Source of the DNA: Euwallacea fornicatus
Taxonomy: Eukaryota; Arthropoda; Insecta; Coleoptera; Curculionidae
Assembly (NCBI RefSeq): GCF_040115645.1
Contig: NW_027096037.1
Span: 124,001-188,000, forward strand
Direction of reading: 5' to 3'
Length of the DNA stretch: 64,000 nucleotides
Shown: positions 26,376 to 41,400 of the stretch, piece by piece
Layout of the letters: every line of letters begins with the position of its first letter
How positions within the stretch are numbered: position 1 is the first letter of the stretch
Notes under the pieces: generated by a model
Database searches by the model: none
Told to the model about the DNA's origin: nothing
Seen by the model: only the letters and a program-made list of their open reading frames with translations
Made by a program: the position numbers and the translations under genes

Positions 26376-28744
26376 AAAGTGTCAAATTAATCAGCACTAC
26401 GAGGCCTTTAAGATTCACAACACATCAAATTTGCATCTAGTTGAATTTCCAAGAAAAATAGTACTTTGAGTACTCGAACCCACAACTTTTGGCGCTTTTC
26501 AAACTCTGAAACTCGATAACTACGGAAAATGAGGACCAAATTCCTTAAACAAAGTGTCAAATTAATCAGCACTACGAGGCCTTTAAGATTCACAACACAT
26601 CAAATTTGCATCTAGTTGAATTTCCAAGAAAAATAGTACTTTGTGTAATCGAACACACAACTTTTGGGACTTTTCAAATACTGAAACTCGATAACTACGG
26701 AAAATGAGTACCAAATTCCTTAAACAAAGTGTCAAATTAATCAGCACTACGAGGCCTTTAAGATTCACAACACATCAACTTTTCATCTAGTTGAATTTCC
26801 AAGAAAAATAGTACTTTGTGTACTCGAACACACAACTTTTGGGGCTTTTCAAACTCTGAAACTCGATAACTACGGACAATGAGTACCAAATTCCTTAAAC
26901 AAAGTGTCAAATTAATCAGCTCTTCGAGGCCTTTAATATGTCACAACACATCAACTTGGCATCTAGTTGAATTTCCAAGAAAAATAGTACTTTGTGTACT
27001 CGAACACACAACTTTTGGGACTTTTCAAATACTGAAACTCGATAACTACGGAAAATGAGTACCAAATTCCTTAAACAAAGTGTCAAATTGATCAGCTCTT
27101 CGAGGCCTTTAAGATTCACAACACATCAAATTTGCATCTAGTTGAATTTCCAAGAAAAAGAGTACTTTGTGTACTCGAACACACAACTTTTGGGGCTTTT
27201 CAAATACTGAAACTCGATAACTACGGAAAATGAGTACCAAATTCCTTAAACAATGTGTCAAATTAGTCAGCTCTTCGAGGCCTTTAAAATGTCACAACAC
27301 ATCATCTTTGCATCTTGATGAATTTTCAAGAAAAATAGTACTTTGTGTACTCGAACACACAACTTTTGTGACTTTTCAAACTCTGAAACTCGATAACTAC
27401 GGAAAATGAGGACCAAATTCCTTAAACAATGTGTCAAATTAGTCAGCTCTTCGAGGCCTTTAAAATGTCACAACACATCATCTTTGCATCTTGATGAATT
27501 TTCAAGAAAAATAGTACTTTGTGTACTCGAACACACAACTTTTGTGACTTTTCAAACTCTGAAACTCGATAACTACGGAAAATGAGGACCAAATTCCTTA
27601 AACAATGTGTCAAATTAGTCAGCTCTTCGAGGCCTTTAAAATGTCACAACACATCATCTTTGCATCTTGATGAATTTTCAAGAAAAATAGTACTTTGTGT
27701 ACTCGAACACACAACTTTTGTGACTTTTCAAACTCTGAAACTCGATAACTACGGACAATTAGTACCAAATTCCTTAAACAATGTGTCAAATTAATCAGCT
27801 ATACGAGGCCTTTAAGATTCACAACTCATCATCTTTGCATCTAGTTGAATTTCCAAGAAAAATAGTACTTTGTGTACTCGAACACACAACTTTTGGGGCT
27901 TTTCAAACTCTGAAACTCGATAACTACGGACAATTAGTACCAAATTCCTTAAACAAAGTGTCAAATTAATCAGCACTACGAGGCCTTTAAGATTCACAAC
28001 ACATCAACTTTTCATCTAGTTGAATTTCCAAGAAAAATAGTACTTTGTGTACTCGAACACACAACTTTTGGGGCTTTTCAAACTCTGAAACTCGATAACT
28101 ACGGACAATGAGTACCAAATTCCTTAAACAAAGTGTCAAATTAATCAGCTCTTCGAGGCCTTTAAAATGTCACAACACATCAACTTGGCATCTAGTTGAA
28201 TTTCCAAGAAAAATAGTACTTTGTGTACTCGAACACACAACTTTTGGGACTTTTCAAATACTGAAACTCGATAACTACGGAAAATGAGTACCAAATTCCT
28301 TAAACAAAGTGTCAAATTGATCAGCTCTTCGAGGCCTTTAAGATTCACAACACATCAAATTTGCATCTAGTTGAATTTCCAAGAAAAAGAGTACTTTGTG
28401 TACTCGAACACACAACTTTTGGGGCTTTTCAAATACTGAAACTCGATAACTACGGAAAATGAGTACCAAATTCCTTAAACAATGTGTCAAATTAGTCAGC
28501 TCTTCGAGGCCTTTAAAATGTCACAACACATCATCTTTGCATCTTGATGAATTTTCAAGAAAAATAGTACTTTGTGTACTCGAACACACAACTTTTGTGA
28601 CTTTTCAAACTCTGAAACTCGATAACTACGGAAAATGAGGACCAAATTCCTTAAACAAAGTGTCAAATTAATCAGCACTACGAGGCCTTTAAGATTCACA
28701 ACACATCAACTTTGCATCTAGTTGAATTTCCTAGAAATACAGTA
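26376..28744 (+). repeat. Mosaic satellite segment with a run of gtgac 176-bp monomers
   Basis: The left part matches about 2.2-3.14 kb at offset 24,188. The middle (27.29-27.92 kb) matches 4.85-5.49 kb at offset 22,435. It includes three consecutive tcttgatg/ttttcaag long monomers (near 27,286, 27,463 and 27,639) and two consecutive ggacaattag monomers (near 27,753 and 27,928), the latter otherwise a domain B allele. A long monomer near 26,937 has the rare ttaatatgtc form. Confidence 0.85.
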
Positions 28745-31257
28745 CTTTGTGTACTCGAACACACAACTTTTGGGGCTTTTCAAATACTGAAACTCGATAA
28801 CTACGGAAAATGAGGACCAAATTCCTTAAACAAAGTGTCAAATTAATCAGCACTACGAGGCCTTTAAGATTCACAACTCATCATCTTTGCATCTAGTTGA
28901 GTTTCCAAGAAAAATAGTACTTTGAGTACTCGAACTCACAACTTTTGGGGCTTTTCAAATACTGAAACTCGATAACTACGGAAAATGAGTACCAAATTCC
29001 TTAAACAAAGTGTCAAATTAATCAGCACTACGAGGCCTTTAAGATTCACAACACATCAAATTTGCATCTAGTTGAATTTCCAAGAAAAATAGTACTTTGT
29101 GTACTCGAACACACAACTTTTATGACTTTTCAAATACTGAAACTCGATAACTACGGAAAATGAGTACCAAATTCCTTAAACAAAGTGTCAAATTGATCAG
29201 CTCTTCGAGGCCTTTAAGATTCACAACACATCAAATTTGCATCTAGTTGAATTTCCAAGAAAAATAGTACTTTGTGTACTCGAACACACAACTTTTGGGG
29301 CTTTTCAAATACTGAAACTCGATAACTACGGAAAATGAGGACCAAATTCCTTAAACAAAGTGTCAAATTAATCAGCACTACGAGGCCTTTAAGATTCACA
29401 ACACATCAAATTTGCATCTAGTTGAATTTCCAAGAAAAATAGTACTTTGTGTACTCGAACACACAACTTTTGGGACTTTTCAAATACTGAAACTCGATAA
29501 CTACGGAAAATGAGTACCAAATTCCTTAAACAATGTGTCAAATAAGTCAGCTCTTCGAGGCCTTTAAGATTCACAACACATCAAATTTGCATCTAGTTGA
29601 ATTTCCAAGAAAAATAGTACTTTGTGTACTCGAACACACAACTTTTGGGGCTTTTCAAATACTGAAACTCGATAACTACGGAAAATGAGTACCAAATTCC
29701 TTAAACAATGTGTCAAATTAATCAGCTCTACGAGGCCTTTAAGATTCACAACACATCAAATTTGCATCTAGTTGAATTTCCAAGAAAAATAGTACTTTGT
29801 GTACTCGAACACACAACTTTTGGGGCTTTTCAAATACTGAAACTCGATAACTACGGAAAATGAGTACCAAATTCCTTAAACAATGTGTCAAATTAATCAG
29901 CTCTACGAGGCCTTTAAGATTCACAACACATCAACTTTGCATCTAGTTGAATTTCCTAGAAATACAGTACTTTGTGTACTCGAACACACAACTTTTGGGG
30001 CTTTTCAAATACTGAAACTCGATAACTACGGAAAATGAGGACCAAATTCCTTAAACAAAGTGTCAAATTAATCAGCACTACGAGGCCTTTAAGATTCACA
30101 ACACATCAAATTTGCATCTAGTTGAATTTCCAAGAAAAATAGTACTTTGTGTACTCGAACACACAACTTTTGGGGCTTTTCAAATACTGAAACTCGATAA
30201 CTACGGAAAATGAGTACCAAATTCCTTAAACAATGTGTCAAATTAATCAGCTCTACGAGGCCTTTAAGATTCACAACACATCAACTTTGCATCTAGTTGA
30301 ATTTCCTAGAAATACAGTACTTTGTGTACTCGAACACACAACTTTTGGGGCTTTTCAAATACTGAAACTCGATAACTACGGAAAATGAGGACCAAATTCC
30401 TTAAACAAAGTGTCAAATTAATCAGCACTACGAGGCCTTTAAGATTCACAACACATCAACTTTGCATCTAGTTGAATTTCCTAGAAATAGAGTACTTTGT
30501 GTACTCGAACACACAACTTTTGGGGCTTTTCAAATACTGAAACTCGATAACTACGGAAAATGAGGACCAAATTCCTTAAACAAAGTGTCAAATTAATCAG
30601 CACTACGAGGCCTTTAAGATTCACAACTCATCATCTTTGCATCTAGTTGAGTTTCCAAGAAAAATAGTACTTTGAGTACTCGAACTCACAACTTTTGGGG
30701 CTTTTCAAATACTGAAACTCGATAACTACGGAAAATGAGTACCAAATTCCTTAAACAAAGTGTCAAATTAATCAGCACTACGAGGCCTTTAAGATTCACA
30801 ACACATCAAATTTGCATCTAGTTGAATTTCCAAGAAAAATAGTACTTTGAGTACTCGAACCCACAACTTTTGGGGCTTTTCAAACTCTGAAACTCGATAA
30901 CTACGGAAAATGAGGACCAAATTCCTTAAACAAAGTGTCAAATTAATCAGCACTACGAGGCCTTTAAGATTCACAACACATCAAATTTGCATCTAGTTGA
31001 ATTTCCAAGAAAAATAGTACTTTGTGTAATCGAACACACAACTTTTGGGACTTTTCAAATACTGAAACTCGATAACTACGGAAAATGAGTACCAAATTCC
31101 TTAAACAAAGTGTCAAATTAATCAGCACTACGAGGCCTTTAAGATTCACAACACATCAACTTTTCATCTAGTTGAATTTCCAAGAAAAATAGTACTTTGT
31201 GTACTCGAACACACAACTTTTGGGGCTTTTCAAACTCTGAAACTCGATAACTACGGA
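28745..31257 (+). repeat. HOR block alpha, copy 3 (partial, one monomer shorter)
   Basis: It aligns with 1-2,688 at offset 28,744 up to about 1.7 kb, then at offset 28,569 from the 2.2-kb landmarks on. The 175-bp change in offset is the loss of one of the two gag/ctc monomers seen near 1,890 and 2,065. Private changes mark it as diverged: caaataagtc near 29,543 and cctagaaatagag near 30,489. The match ends near 31,257, where this copy reads ggaaaatg and copy 1 reads ggacaatg. Confidence 0.87.
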
Positions 31258-33575
31258 AAATGAGGACCAAATTCCTTAAACAAAGTGTCAAATTAATCAG
31301 CACTACGAGGCCTTTAAGATTCACAACACATCAAATTTGCATCTAGTTGAATTTCCAAGAAAAATAGTACTTTGTGTAATCGAACACACAACTTTTGTGA
31401 CTTTTCAAATTCTGAAACTCGATAACTACGGAAAATGAGGACCAAATTCCTTAAACAAAGTGTCAAATTAATCAGCTCTTCGAGGCCTTTAAAATGTCAC
31501 AACACATCAAATTTGCATCTAGTTGAATTTCCAAGAAAAATAGTACTTTGTGTACTCGAACACACAACTTTTGGGACTTTTCAAATACTGAAACTCGATA
31601 ACTACGGAAAATGAGTATCAAATTCCTTAAACAATGTGTCAAATTAGTCAGCTCTTCGAGGCCTTTAAGATTCACAACACATCAAATTTGCATCTAGTTG
31701 AATTTCCAAGAAAAATAGTACTTTGTGTACTCGAACACACAACTTTTGGGGCTTTTCAAATACTGAAACTCGATAACTACGGAAAATGAGTACCAAATTC
31801 CTTAAACAATGTGTCAAATTAATCAGCTCTACGAGGCCTTTAAGATTCACAACACATCAAATTTGCATCTAGTTGAATTTCCAAGAAAAATAGTACTTTG
31901 TGTACTCGAACACACAACTTTTGGGGCTTTTCAAATACTGAAACTCGATAACTACGGAAAATGAGGACCAAATTCCTTAAACAAAGTGTCAAATTAATCA
32001 GCACTACGAGGCCTTTAAGATTCACAACTCATCATCTTTGCATCTAGTTGAGTTTCCAAGAAAAATAGTACTTTGAGTACTCGAACTCACAACTTTTGGG
32101 GCTTTTCAAATACTGAAACTCGATAACTACGGAAAATGAGGACCAAATTCCTTAAACAAAGTGTCAAATTAATCAGCACTACGAGGCCTTTAAGATTCAC
32201 AACTCATCATCTTTGCATCTAGTTGAGTTTCCAAGAAAAATAGTACTTTGAGTACTCGAACTCACAACTTTTGGGGCTTTTCAAATACTGAAACTCGATA
32301 ACTACGGAAAATGAGTACCAAATTCCTTAAACAAAGTGTCAAATTAATCAGCACTACGAGGCCTTTAAGATTCACAACACATCAAATTTGCATCTAGTTG
32401 AATTTCCAAGAAAAATAGTACTTTGAGTACTCGAACCCACAACTTTTGGCGCTTTTCAAACTCTGAAACTCGATAACTACGGAAAATGAGGACCAAATTC
32501 CTTAAACAAAGTGTCAAATTAATCAGCACTACGAGGCCTTTAAGATTCACAACACATCAAATTTGCATCTAGTTGAATTTCCAAGAAAAATAGTACTTTG
32601 TGTAATCGAACACACAACTTTTGGGACTTTTCAAATACTGAAACTCGATAACTACGGAAAATGAGTACCAAATTCCTTAAACAAAGTGTCAAATTAATCA
32701 GCACTACGAGGCCTTTAAGATTCACAACACATCAACTTTTCATCTAGTTGAATTTCCAAGAAAAATAGTACTTTGTGTACTCGAACACACAACTTTTGGG
32801 GCTTTTCAAACTCTGAAACTCGATAACTACGGACAATGAGTACCAAATTCCTTAAACAAAGTGTCAAATTAATCAGCTCTTCGAGGCCTTTAATATGTCA
32901 CAACACATCAACTTGGCATCTAGTTGAATTTCCAAGAAAAATAGTACTTTGTGTACTCGAACACACAACTTTTGGGACTTTTCAAATACTGAAACTCGAT
33001 AACTACGGAAAATGAGTACCAAATTCCTTAAACAAAGTGTCAAATTGATCAGCTCTTCGAGGCCTTTAAGATTCACAACACATCAAATTTGCATCTAGTT
33101 GAATTTCCAAGAAAAAGAGTACTTTGTGTACTCGAACACACAACTTTTGGGGCTTTTCAAATACTGAAACTCGATAACTACGGAAAATGAGTACCAAATT
33201 CCTTAAACAATGTGTCAAATTAGTCAGCTCTTCGAGGCCTTTAAAATGTCACAACACATCATCTTTGCATCTTGATGAATTTTCAAGAAAAATAGTACTT
33301 TGTGTACTCGAACACACAACTTTTGTGACTTTTCAAACTCTGAAACTCGATAACTACGGAAAATGAGGACCAAATTCCTTAAACAATGTGTCAAATTAGT
33401 CAGCTCTTCGAGGCCTTTAAAATGTCACAACACATCATCTTTGCATCTTGATGAATTTTCAAGAAAAATAGTACTTTGTGTACTCGAACACACAACTTTT
33501 GTGACTTTTCAAACTCTGAAACTCGATAACTACGGAAAATGAGGACAAAATTCCTTAAACAAAGTGTCAAATTAA
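31258..33575 (+). repeat. Satellite segment duplicated from ~26.05-27.55 kb
   Basis: About 32.0-33.5 kb matches 26.05-27.55 kb at offset 5,957. The best marker is the rare ttaatatgtc long monomer, present only near 26,937 and 32,894, exactly 5,957 bp apart; the other 66 long monomers read ttaaaatgtc. The left part (31.3-32.0 kb) is a different join, with a private gagtatc variant near 31,616. Confidence 0.87.
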
Positions 33576-36500
33576 TCAGCTCTTCGAGGCCTTTAAAATG
33601 TCACAACACATCAACTTGGCATCTAGTTGAATTTCCAAGAAAAATAGTACTTTGTGTACTCGAACACACAACTTTTGGGACTTTTCAAATACTGAAACTC
33701 GATAACTACGGAAAATGAGTACCAAATTCCTTAAACAAAGTGTCAAATTAATCAGCACTACGAGGCCTTTAAGATTCACAACACATCAAATTTGCATCTA
33801 GTTGAATTTCCAAGAAAAATAGTACTTTGTGTACTCGAACACACAACTTTTGGGGCTTTTTAAATACTGAAACTCGATAACTACGGAAAATGAGGACCAA
33901 ATTCCTTAAACAAAGTGTCAAATTAATCAGCACTACGAGGCCTTTAAGATTCACAACACATCATCTTTGCATCTTGATGAATTTCCAAGAAAAATAGTAC
34001 TTTGTGTACTCGAACACACAACTTTTGGGGCTTTTTAAATACTGAAACTCGATAACTACGGAAAATGAGGACCAAATTCCTTAAACAAAGTGTCAAATTA
34101 ATCAGCACTACGAGGCCTTTAAGATTCACAACTCATCATCTTTGCATCTAGTTGAGTTTCCAAGAAAAATAGTACTTTGAGTACTCGAACTCACAACTTT
34201 TGGGGCTTTTCAAATACTGAAACTCGATAACTACGGAAAATGAGTACCAAATTCCTTAAACAAAGTGTCAAATTGATCAGCTCTTCGAGGCCTTTAAGAT
34301 TCACAACACATCAAATTTGCATCTAGTTGAATTTCCAAGAAAAAGAGTACTTTGTGTACTCGAACACACAACTTTTGTGACTTTTCAAACTCTGAAACTC
34401 GATAACTACGGAAAATGAGGACCAAATTCCTTAAACAAAGTGTCAAATTAATCAGCTCTTCGAGGCCTTTAAAATGTCACAACACATCATCTTTGCATCT
34501 TGATGAATTTCCAAGAAATATAGTACTTTGTGTACTCGAACACACAACTTTTGTGACTTTTCAAATTCTGAAACTCGATAACTACGGAAAATGAGGACCA
34601 AATTCCTTAAACAAAGTGTCAAATTAATCAGCTCTTCGAGGCCTTTAAAATGTCACAACACATCAACTTGGCATCTAGTTGAATTTCCAAGAAAAATAGT
34701 ACTTTGTGTACTCGAACACACAACTTTTGGGACTTTTCAAATACTGAAACTCGATAACTACGGAAAATGAGTACCAAATTCCTTAAACAAAGTGTCAAAT
34801 TAATCAGCACTACGAGGCCTTTAAGATTCACAACTCATCATCTTTGCATCTAGTTGAGTTTCCAAGAAAAATAGTACTTTGAGTACTCGAACTCACAACT
34901 TTTGGGGCTTTTCAAATACTGAAACTCGATAACTACGGAAAATGAGGACCAAATTCCTTAAACAAAGTGTCAAATTAATCAGCACTACGAGGCCTTTAAG
35001 ATTCACAACACATCAAATTTGCATCTAGTTGAATTTCCAAGAAAAATAGTACTTTGTGTACTCGAACACACAACTTTTGGGACTTTTCAAATACTGAAAC
35101 TCGATAACTACGGAAAATGAGTACCAAATTCCTTAAACAATGTCTCATATTAGTCAGCTCTTCGAGGCCTTTAAAATGTCACAACACATCATCTTTGCAT
35201 CTTGATGAATTTCCAAGAAAAATAGTACTTTTTGTACTCGAACACACAACTTTTGGGACTTTTCAAATACTGAAACTCGATAACTACGGAAAATGAGGAC
35301 CAAATTCCTTAAACAAAGTGTCAAATTAATCGGCACTACGAGGCCTTTAAGATTCACAACACATCAAATTTGCATCTAGTTGAATTTCCAAGAAAAATAG
35401 TACTTTGTGTACTCGAACACACAACTTTTGGGGCTTTTCAAATACTGAAACTCGATAACTACGGAAAATGAGTACCAAATTCCTTAAACAAAGTGTCAAA
35501 TTAATCAGCACTACGAGGCCTTTAAGATTCACAACTCATCATCTTTGCATCTAGTTGAGTTTCCAAGAAAAATAGTACTTTGAGTACTCGAACCCACAAC
35601 TTTTGGGGCTTTTCAAATACTGAAACTCGATAACTACGGAAAATGAGTACCAAATTCCTTAAACAAAGTGTCAAATTGATCAGCTCTTCGAGGCCTTTAA
35701 GATTCACAACACATCAAATTTGCATCTAGTTGAATTTCCAAGAAAAAGAGTACTTTGTGTACTCGAACACACAACTTTTGTGACTTTTCAAACTCTGAAA
35801 CTCGATAACTACGGAAAATGAGGACCAAATTCCTTAAACAAAGTGTCAAATTAATCAGCTCTTCGAGGCCTTTAAAATGTCACAACACATCATCTTTGCA
35901 TCTTGATGAATTTCCAAGAAATATAGTACTTTGTGTACTCGAACACACAACTTTTGTGACTTTTCAAATTCTGAAACTCGATAACTACGGAAAATGAGGA
36001 CCAAATTCCTTAAACAAAGTGTCAAATTAGTCAGCTCTTCGAGGCCTTTAAAATGTCACAACACATCATCTTTGCATCTTGATGAATTTTCAAGAAAAAT
36101 AGTACTTTGTGTACTCGAACACACAACTTTTGTGACTTTTCAAACTCTGAAACTCGATAACTACGGAAAATGAGGACCAAATTCCTTAATCAAAGTGTCA
36201 AATTAATCAGCTCTTCGAGGCCTTTAAAATGTCACAACACATCATCTTTGCATCTTGATGAATTTCCAAGAAATATAGTACTTTGTGTACTCGAACACAC
36301 AACTTTTGTGACTTTTCAAACTCTGAAACTCGATAACTACGGAAAATGAGGACCAAATTCCTTAAACAAAGTGTCAAATTAATCAGCTCTTCGAGGCCTT
36401 TAAAATGTCACAACACATCATCTTTGCATCTTGATGAATTTCCAAGAAATATAGTACTTTGTGTACTCGAACACACAACTTTTGTGACTTTTCAAATTCT

Positions 36501-38400
36501 GAAACTCGATAACTACGGAAAATGAGGACCAAATTCCTTAAACAAAGTGTCAAATTAATCAGCTCTTCGAGGCCTTTAAAATGTCACAACACATCAACTT
36601 GGCATCTAGTTGAATTTCCAAGAAAAATAGTACTTTGTGTACTCGAACACACAACTTTTGGGACTTTTCAAATACTGAAACTCGATAACTACGGAAAATG
36701 AGTACCAAATTCCTTAAACAATGTCTCATATTAGTCAGCTCTTCGAGGCCTTTAAAATGTCACAACACATCATCTTTGCATCTTGATGAATTTCCAAGAA
36801 AAATAGTACTTTTTGTACTCGAACACACAACTTTTGGGACTTTTCAAATACTGAAACTCGATAACTACGGAAAATGAGTACCAAATTCCTTAAACAAAGT
36901 GTCAAATTAATCAGCACTACGAGGCCTTTAAGATTCACAACTCATCATCTTTGCATCTAGTTGAGTTTCCAAGAAAAATAGTACTTTGAGTACTCGAACT
37001 CACAACTTTTGGGGCTTTTCAAATACTGAAACTCGATAACTACGGAAAATGAGGACCAAATTCCTTAAACAAAGTGTCAAATTAATCAGCACTACGAGGC
37101 CTTTAAGATTCACAACACATCAAATTTGCATCTAGTTGAATTTCCAAGAAAAATAGTACTTTGTGTACTCGAACACACAACTTTTGGGACTTTTCAAATA
37201 CTGAAACTCGATAACTACGGAAAATGAGTACCAAATTCCTTAAACAATGTCTCATATTAGTCAGCTCTTCGAGGCCTTTAAAATGTCACAACACATCATC
37301 TTTGCATCTTGATGAATTTCCAAGAAAAATAGTACTTTTTGTACTCGAACACACAACTTTTGGGACTTTTCAAATACTGAAACTCGATAACTACGGAAAA
37401 TGAGGACCAAATTCCTTAAACAAAGTGTCAAATTAATCGGCACTACGAGGCCTTTAAGATTCACAACACATCAAATTTGCATCTAGTTGAATTTCCAAGA
37501 AAAATAGTACTTTGTGTACTCGAACACACAACTTTTGGGGCTTTTCAAATACTGAAACTCGATAACTACGGAAAATGAGTACCAAATTCCTTAAACAAAG
37601 TGTCAAATTAATCAGCACTACGAGGCCTTTAAGATTCACAACTCATCATCTTTGCATCTAGTTGAGTTTCCAAGAAAAATAGTACTTTGAGTACTCGAAC
37701 TCACAACTTTTGGGGCTTTTCAAATACTGAAACTCGATAACTACGGAAAATGAGGACCAAATTCCTTAAACAAAGTGTCAAATTAATCAGCACTACGAGG
37801 CCTTTAAGATTCACAACACATCAAATTTGCATCTAGTTGAATTTCCAAGAAAAATAGTACTTTGTGTACTCGAACACACAACTTTTGGGGCTTTTCAAAT
37901 ACTGAAACTCGATAACTACGGAAAATGAGGACCAAATTCCTTAAACAAAGTGTCAAATTAATCAGCACTACGAGGCCTTTAAGATTCACAACTCATCATC
38001 TTTGCATCTAGTTGAATTTCCTAGAAATACAGTACTTTGTGTACTCGAACACACAACTTTTGGGGCTTTTCAAATACTGAAACTCGATAACTACGGAAAA
38101 TGAGGACCAAATTCCTTAAACAAAGTGTCAAATTAATCAGCACTACGAGGCCTTTAAGATTCACAACTCATCATCTTTGCATCTAGTTGAGTTTCCAAGA
38201 AAAATAGTACTTTGAGTACTCGAACTCACAACTTTTGGGGCTTTTCAAATACTGAAACTCGATAACTACGGAAAATGAGTACCAAATTCCTTAAACAAAG
38301 TGTCAAATTAATCAGCACTACGAGGCCTTTAAGATTCACAACACATCAAATTTGCATCTAGTTGAATTTCCAAGAAAAATAGTACTTTGTGTACTCGAAC
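33576..38400 (+). repeat. Mosaic end of domain A, with 2,107-bp and 1,403-bp spaced copies
   Basis: About 34.82-35.53 kb matches 36.93-37.64 kb at offset 2,107 (12 monomers, 7 of them long). A shared gtctcata variant and the ttttt-loop dyad mark both, and also the copy near 36.73-36.84 kb. The landmark aaaagagtac followed by gtgac recurs at 34,345 and 35,748, 1,403 bp apart. Two ctttttaaat variants lie near 33,860 and 34,032. Long monomers are dense here (twelve between 33.5 and 37.3 kb), then stop. Confidence 0.85.
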
Positions 38401-41400
38401 ACACAACTTTTGGGGCTTTTCAAACTCTGAAACTCGATAACTACGGACAATTAGTACCAAATTCCTTAAACAATGTGTCAAATTAATCAGCACTACGAGG
38501 CCTTTAAGATTCACAACACATCAAATTTGCATCTAGTTGAATTTCCAAGAAAAATAGTACTTTGTGTACTCGAACACACAACTTTTGGGGCTTTTCAAAT
38601 ACTGAAACTCGATAACTACGGACAATTAGTACCAAATTCCTTAAACAATGTGTCAAATTAATCAGCTATACGAGGCCTTTAAGATTCACAACACATCAAA
38701 TTTGCATCTAGTTGAATTTCCAAGAAAAATAGTACTTTGAGTACTCGAACTCACAACTTTTGGGGCTTTTCAAATACTGAAACTCGATAACTACGGAAAA
38801 TGAGTACCAAATTCCTTAATCAAAGTGTCAAATTAATCAGCACTACGAGGCCTTTAAGATTCACAACACATCAAATTTGCATCTAGTTGAATTTCCAAGA
38901 AAAATAGTACTTTGTGTACTCGAACCCACAACTTTTATGACTTTTCAAACTCTGAAACTCGATAACTACGGACAATTAGTACCAAATTCCTTAAACAAAG
39001 TGTCAAATTAATCAGCACTACGAGGCCTTTAAGATTCACAACACATCAACTTTGCATCTAGTTGAATTTCCTAGAAATACAGTACTTTGTGTACTCGAAC
39101 ACACAACTTTTGGGGCTTTTCAAATACTGAAACTCGATAACTACGGAAAATGAGGACCAAATTCCTTAAACAAAGTGTCAAATTAATCAGCACTACGAGG
39201 CCTTTAAGATTCACATCACATCAACTTTGCATCTAGTTGAATTTCCAAGAAAAATAGTACTTTGTGTACTCGAACACACAACTTTTGGGACTTTTCAAAT
39301 ACTGAAACTCGATAACTACGGAAAATGAGTACCAAATTCCTTAAACAAAGTGTCAAATTAATCAGCACTACGAGGCCTTTAAGATTCACAACACATCAAC
39401 TTGGCATCTAGTTGAATTTCCAAGAAAAAGAGTACTTTGTGTACTCGAACACACAACTTTTGGGGCTTTTCAAATACTGAAACTCGATAACTACGGAAAA
39501 TGAGTACCAAATTCCTTAAACAAAGTGTCAAATTAATCAGCACTACGAGGCCTTTAAGATTCACAACTCATCATCTTTGCATCTAGTTGAGTTTCCAAGA
39601 AAAATAGTACTTTGAGTACTCGAACTCACAACTTTTGGGGCTTTTCAAATACTGAAACTCGATAACTACGGAAAATGAGTACCAAATTCCTTAAACAAAG
39701 TGTCAAATTAATCAGCACTACGAGGCCTTTAAGATTCACAACACATCAACTTTGCATCTAGTTGAATTTCCAAGAAAAATAGTACTTTGAGTACTCGAAC
39801 TCACAACTTTTGGGGCTTTTCAAATACTGAAACTCGATAACTACGGAAAATGAGTACCAAATTCCTTAAACAAAGTGTCAAATTAATCAGCACTACGAGG
39901 CCTTTAAGATTCACATCACATCAACTTTGCATCTAGTTGAATTTCCTAGAAAAATAGTACTTTGTGTACTCGAACACACAACTTTTGGGACTTTTCAAAT
40001 ACTGAAACTCGATAACTACGGAAAATGAGTATCAAATTCCTTAAACAAAGTGTCAAATTAATCAGCTCTTCGAGGCCTTTAAGATTCACAACACATCATC
40101 TTTGCATCTAGTTGAATTTCCAAGAAAAATAGTACTTTGTGTACTCGAACACACAACTTTTGGGACTTTTCAAATACTGAAACTCGATAACTACGGAAAA
40201 TGAGGACCAAATTCCTTAAACAAAGTGTCAAATTAATCAGCACTACGAGGCCTTTAAGATTCACAATACATCAACTTTGCATCTAGTTGAATTTCCAAGA
40301 AAATTAGTACTTTGTGTACTCGAACACACAACTTTTGGGGCTTTTCAAATACTGAAACTCGATAACTACGGAAAATGAGGACCAAATTCCTTAAACAAAG
40401 TGTCAAATTAATCAGCACTACGAGGCCTTTAAGATTCACAACACATCAAATTTGCATCTAGTTGAATTTCCAAGAAAAATAGTACTTTGTGTACTCGAAC
40501 ACACAACTTTTGGGGCTTTTCAAATACTGAAACTCGATAACTACGGACAATTAGTACCAAATTCCTTAAACAATGTGTCAAATTAATCAGCACTACGAGG
40601 CCTTTAAGATTCACAACACATCAAATTTGCATCTAGTTGAATTTCCAAGAAAAATAGTACTTTGAGTACTCGAACTCACAACTTTTGGGGCTTTTCAAAT
40701 ACTGAAACTCGATAACTACGGAAAATGAGTACCAAATTCCTTAATCAAAGTGTCAAATTAATCAGCACTACGAGGCCTTTAAGATTCACAACACATCAAA
40801 TTTGCATCTAGTTGAATTTCCTAGAAAAATAGTACTTTGTGTACTCGAACACACAACTTTTGGGACTTCTCAAATACTGAAACTCGATAACTACGGAAAA
40901 TGAGTATCAAATTCCTTAAACAAAGTGTCAAATTAATCAGCTCTTCGAGGCCTTTAAGATTCACAACACATCATCTTTGCATCTAGTTGAATTTCCAAGA
41001 AAAATAGTACTTTGTGTACTCGAACACACAACTTTTGGGACTTTTCAAATACTGAAACTCGATAACTACGGAAAATGAGGACCAAATTCCTTAAACAAAG
41101 TGTCAAATTAATCAGCACTACGAGGCCTTTAAGATTCACAATACATCAACTTTGCATCTAGTTGAATTTCCAAGAAAATTAGTACTTTGTGTACTCGAAC
41201 ACACAACTTTTATGACTTTTCAAACTCTGAAACTCGATAACTACGGAAAATGAGTACCAAATTCCTTAAACAAAGTGTCAAATTAATCAGCACTACGAGG
41301 CCTTTAAGATTCACAACACATCAAATTTGCATCTAGTTGAATTTCCAAGAAAAATAGTACTTTGTGTACTCGAACACACAACTTTTGGGGCTTTTCAAAT

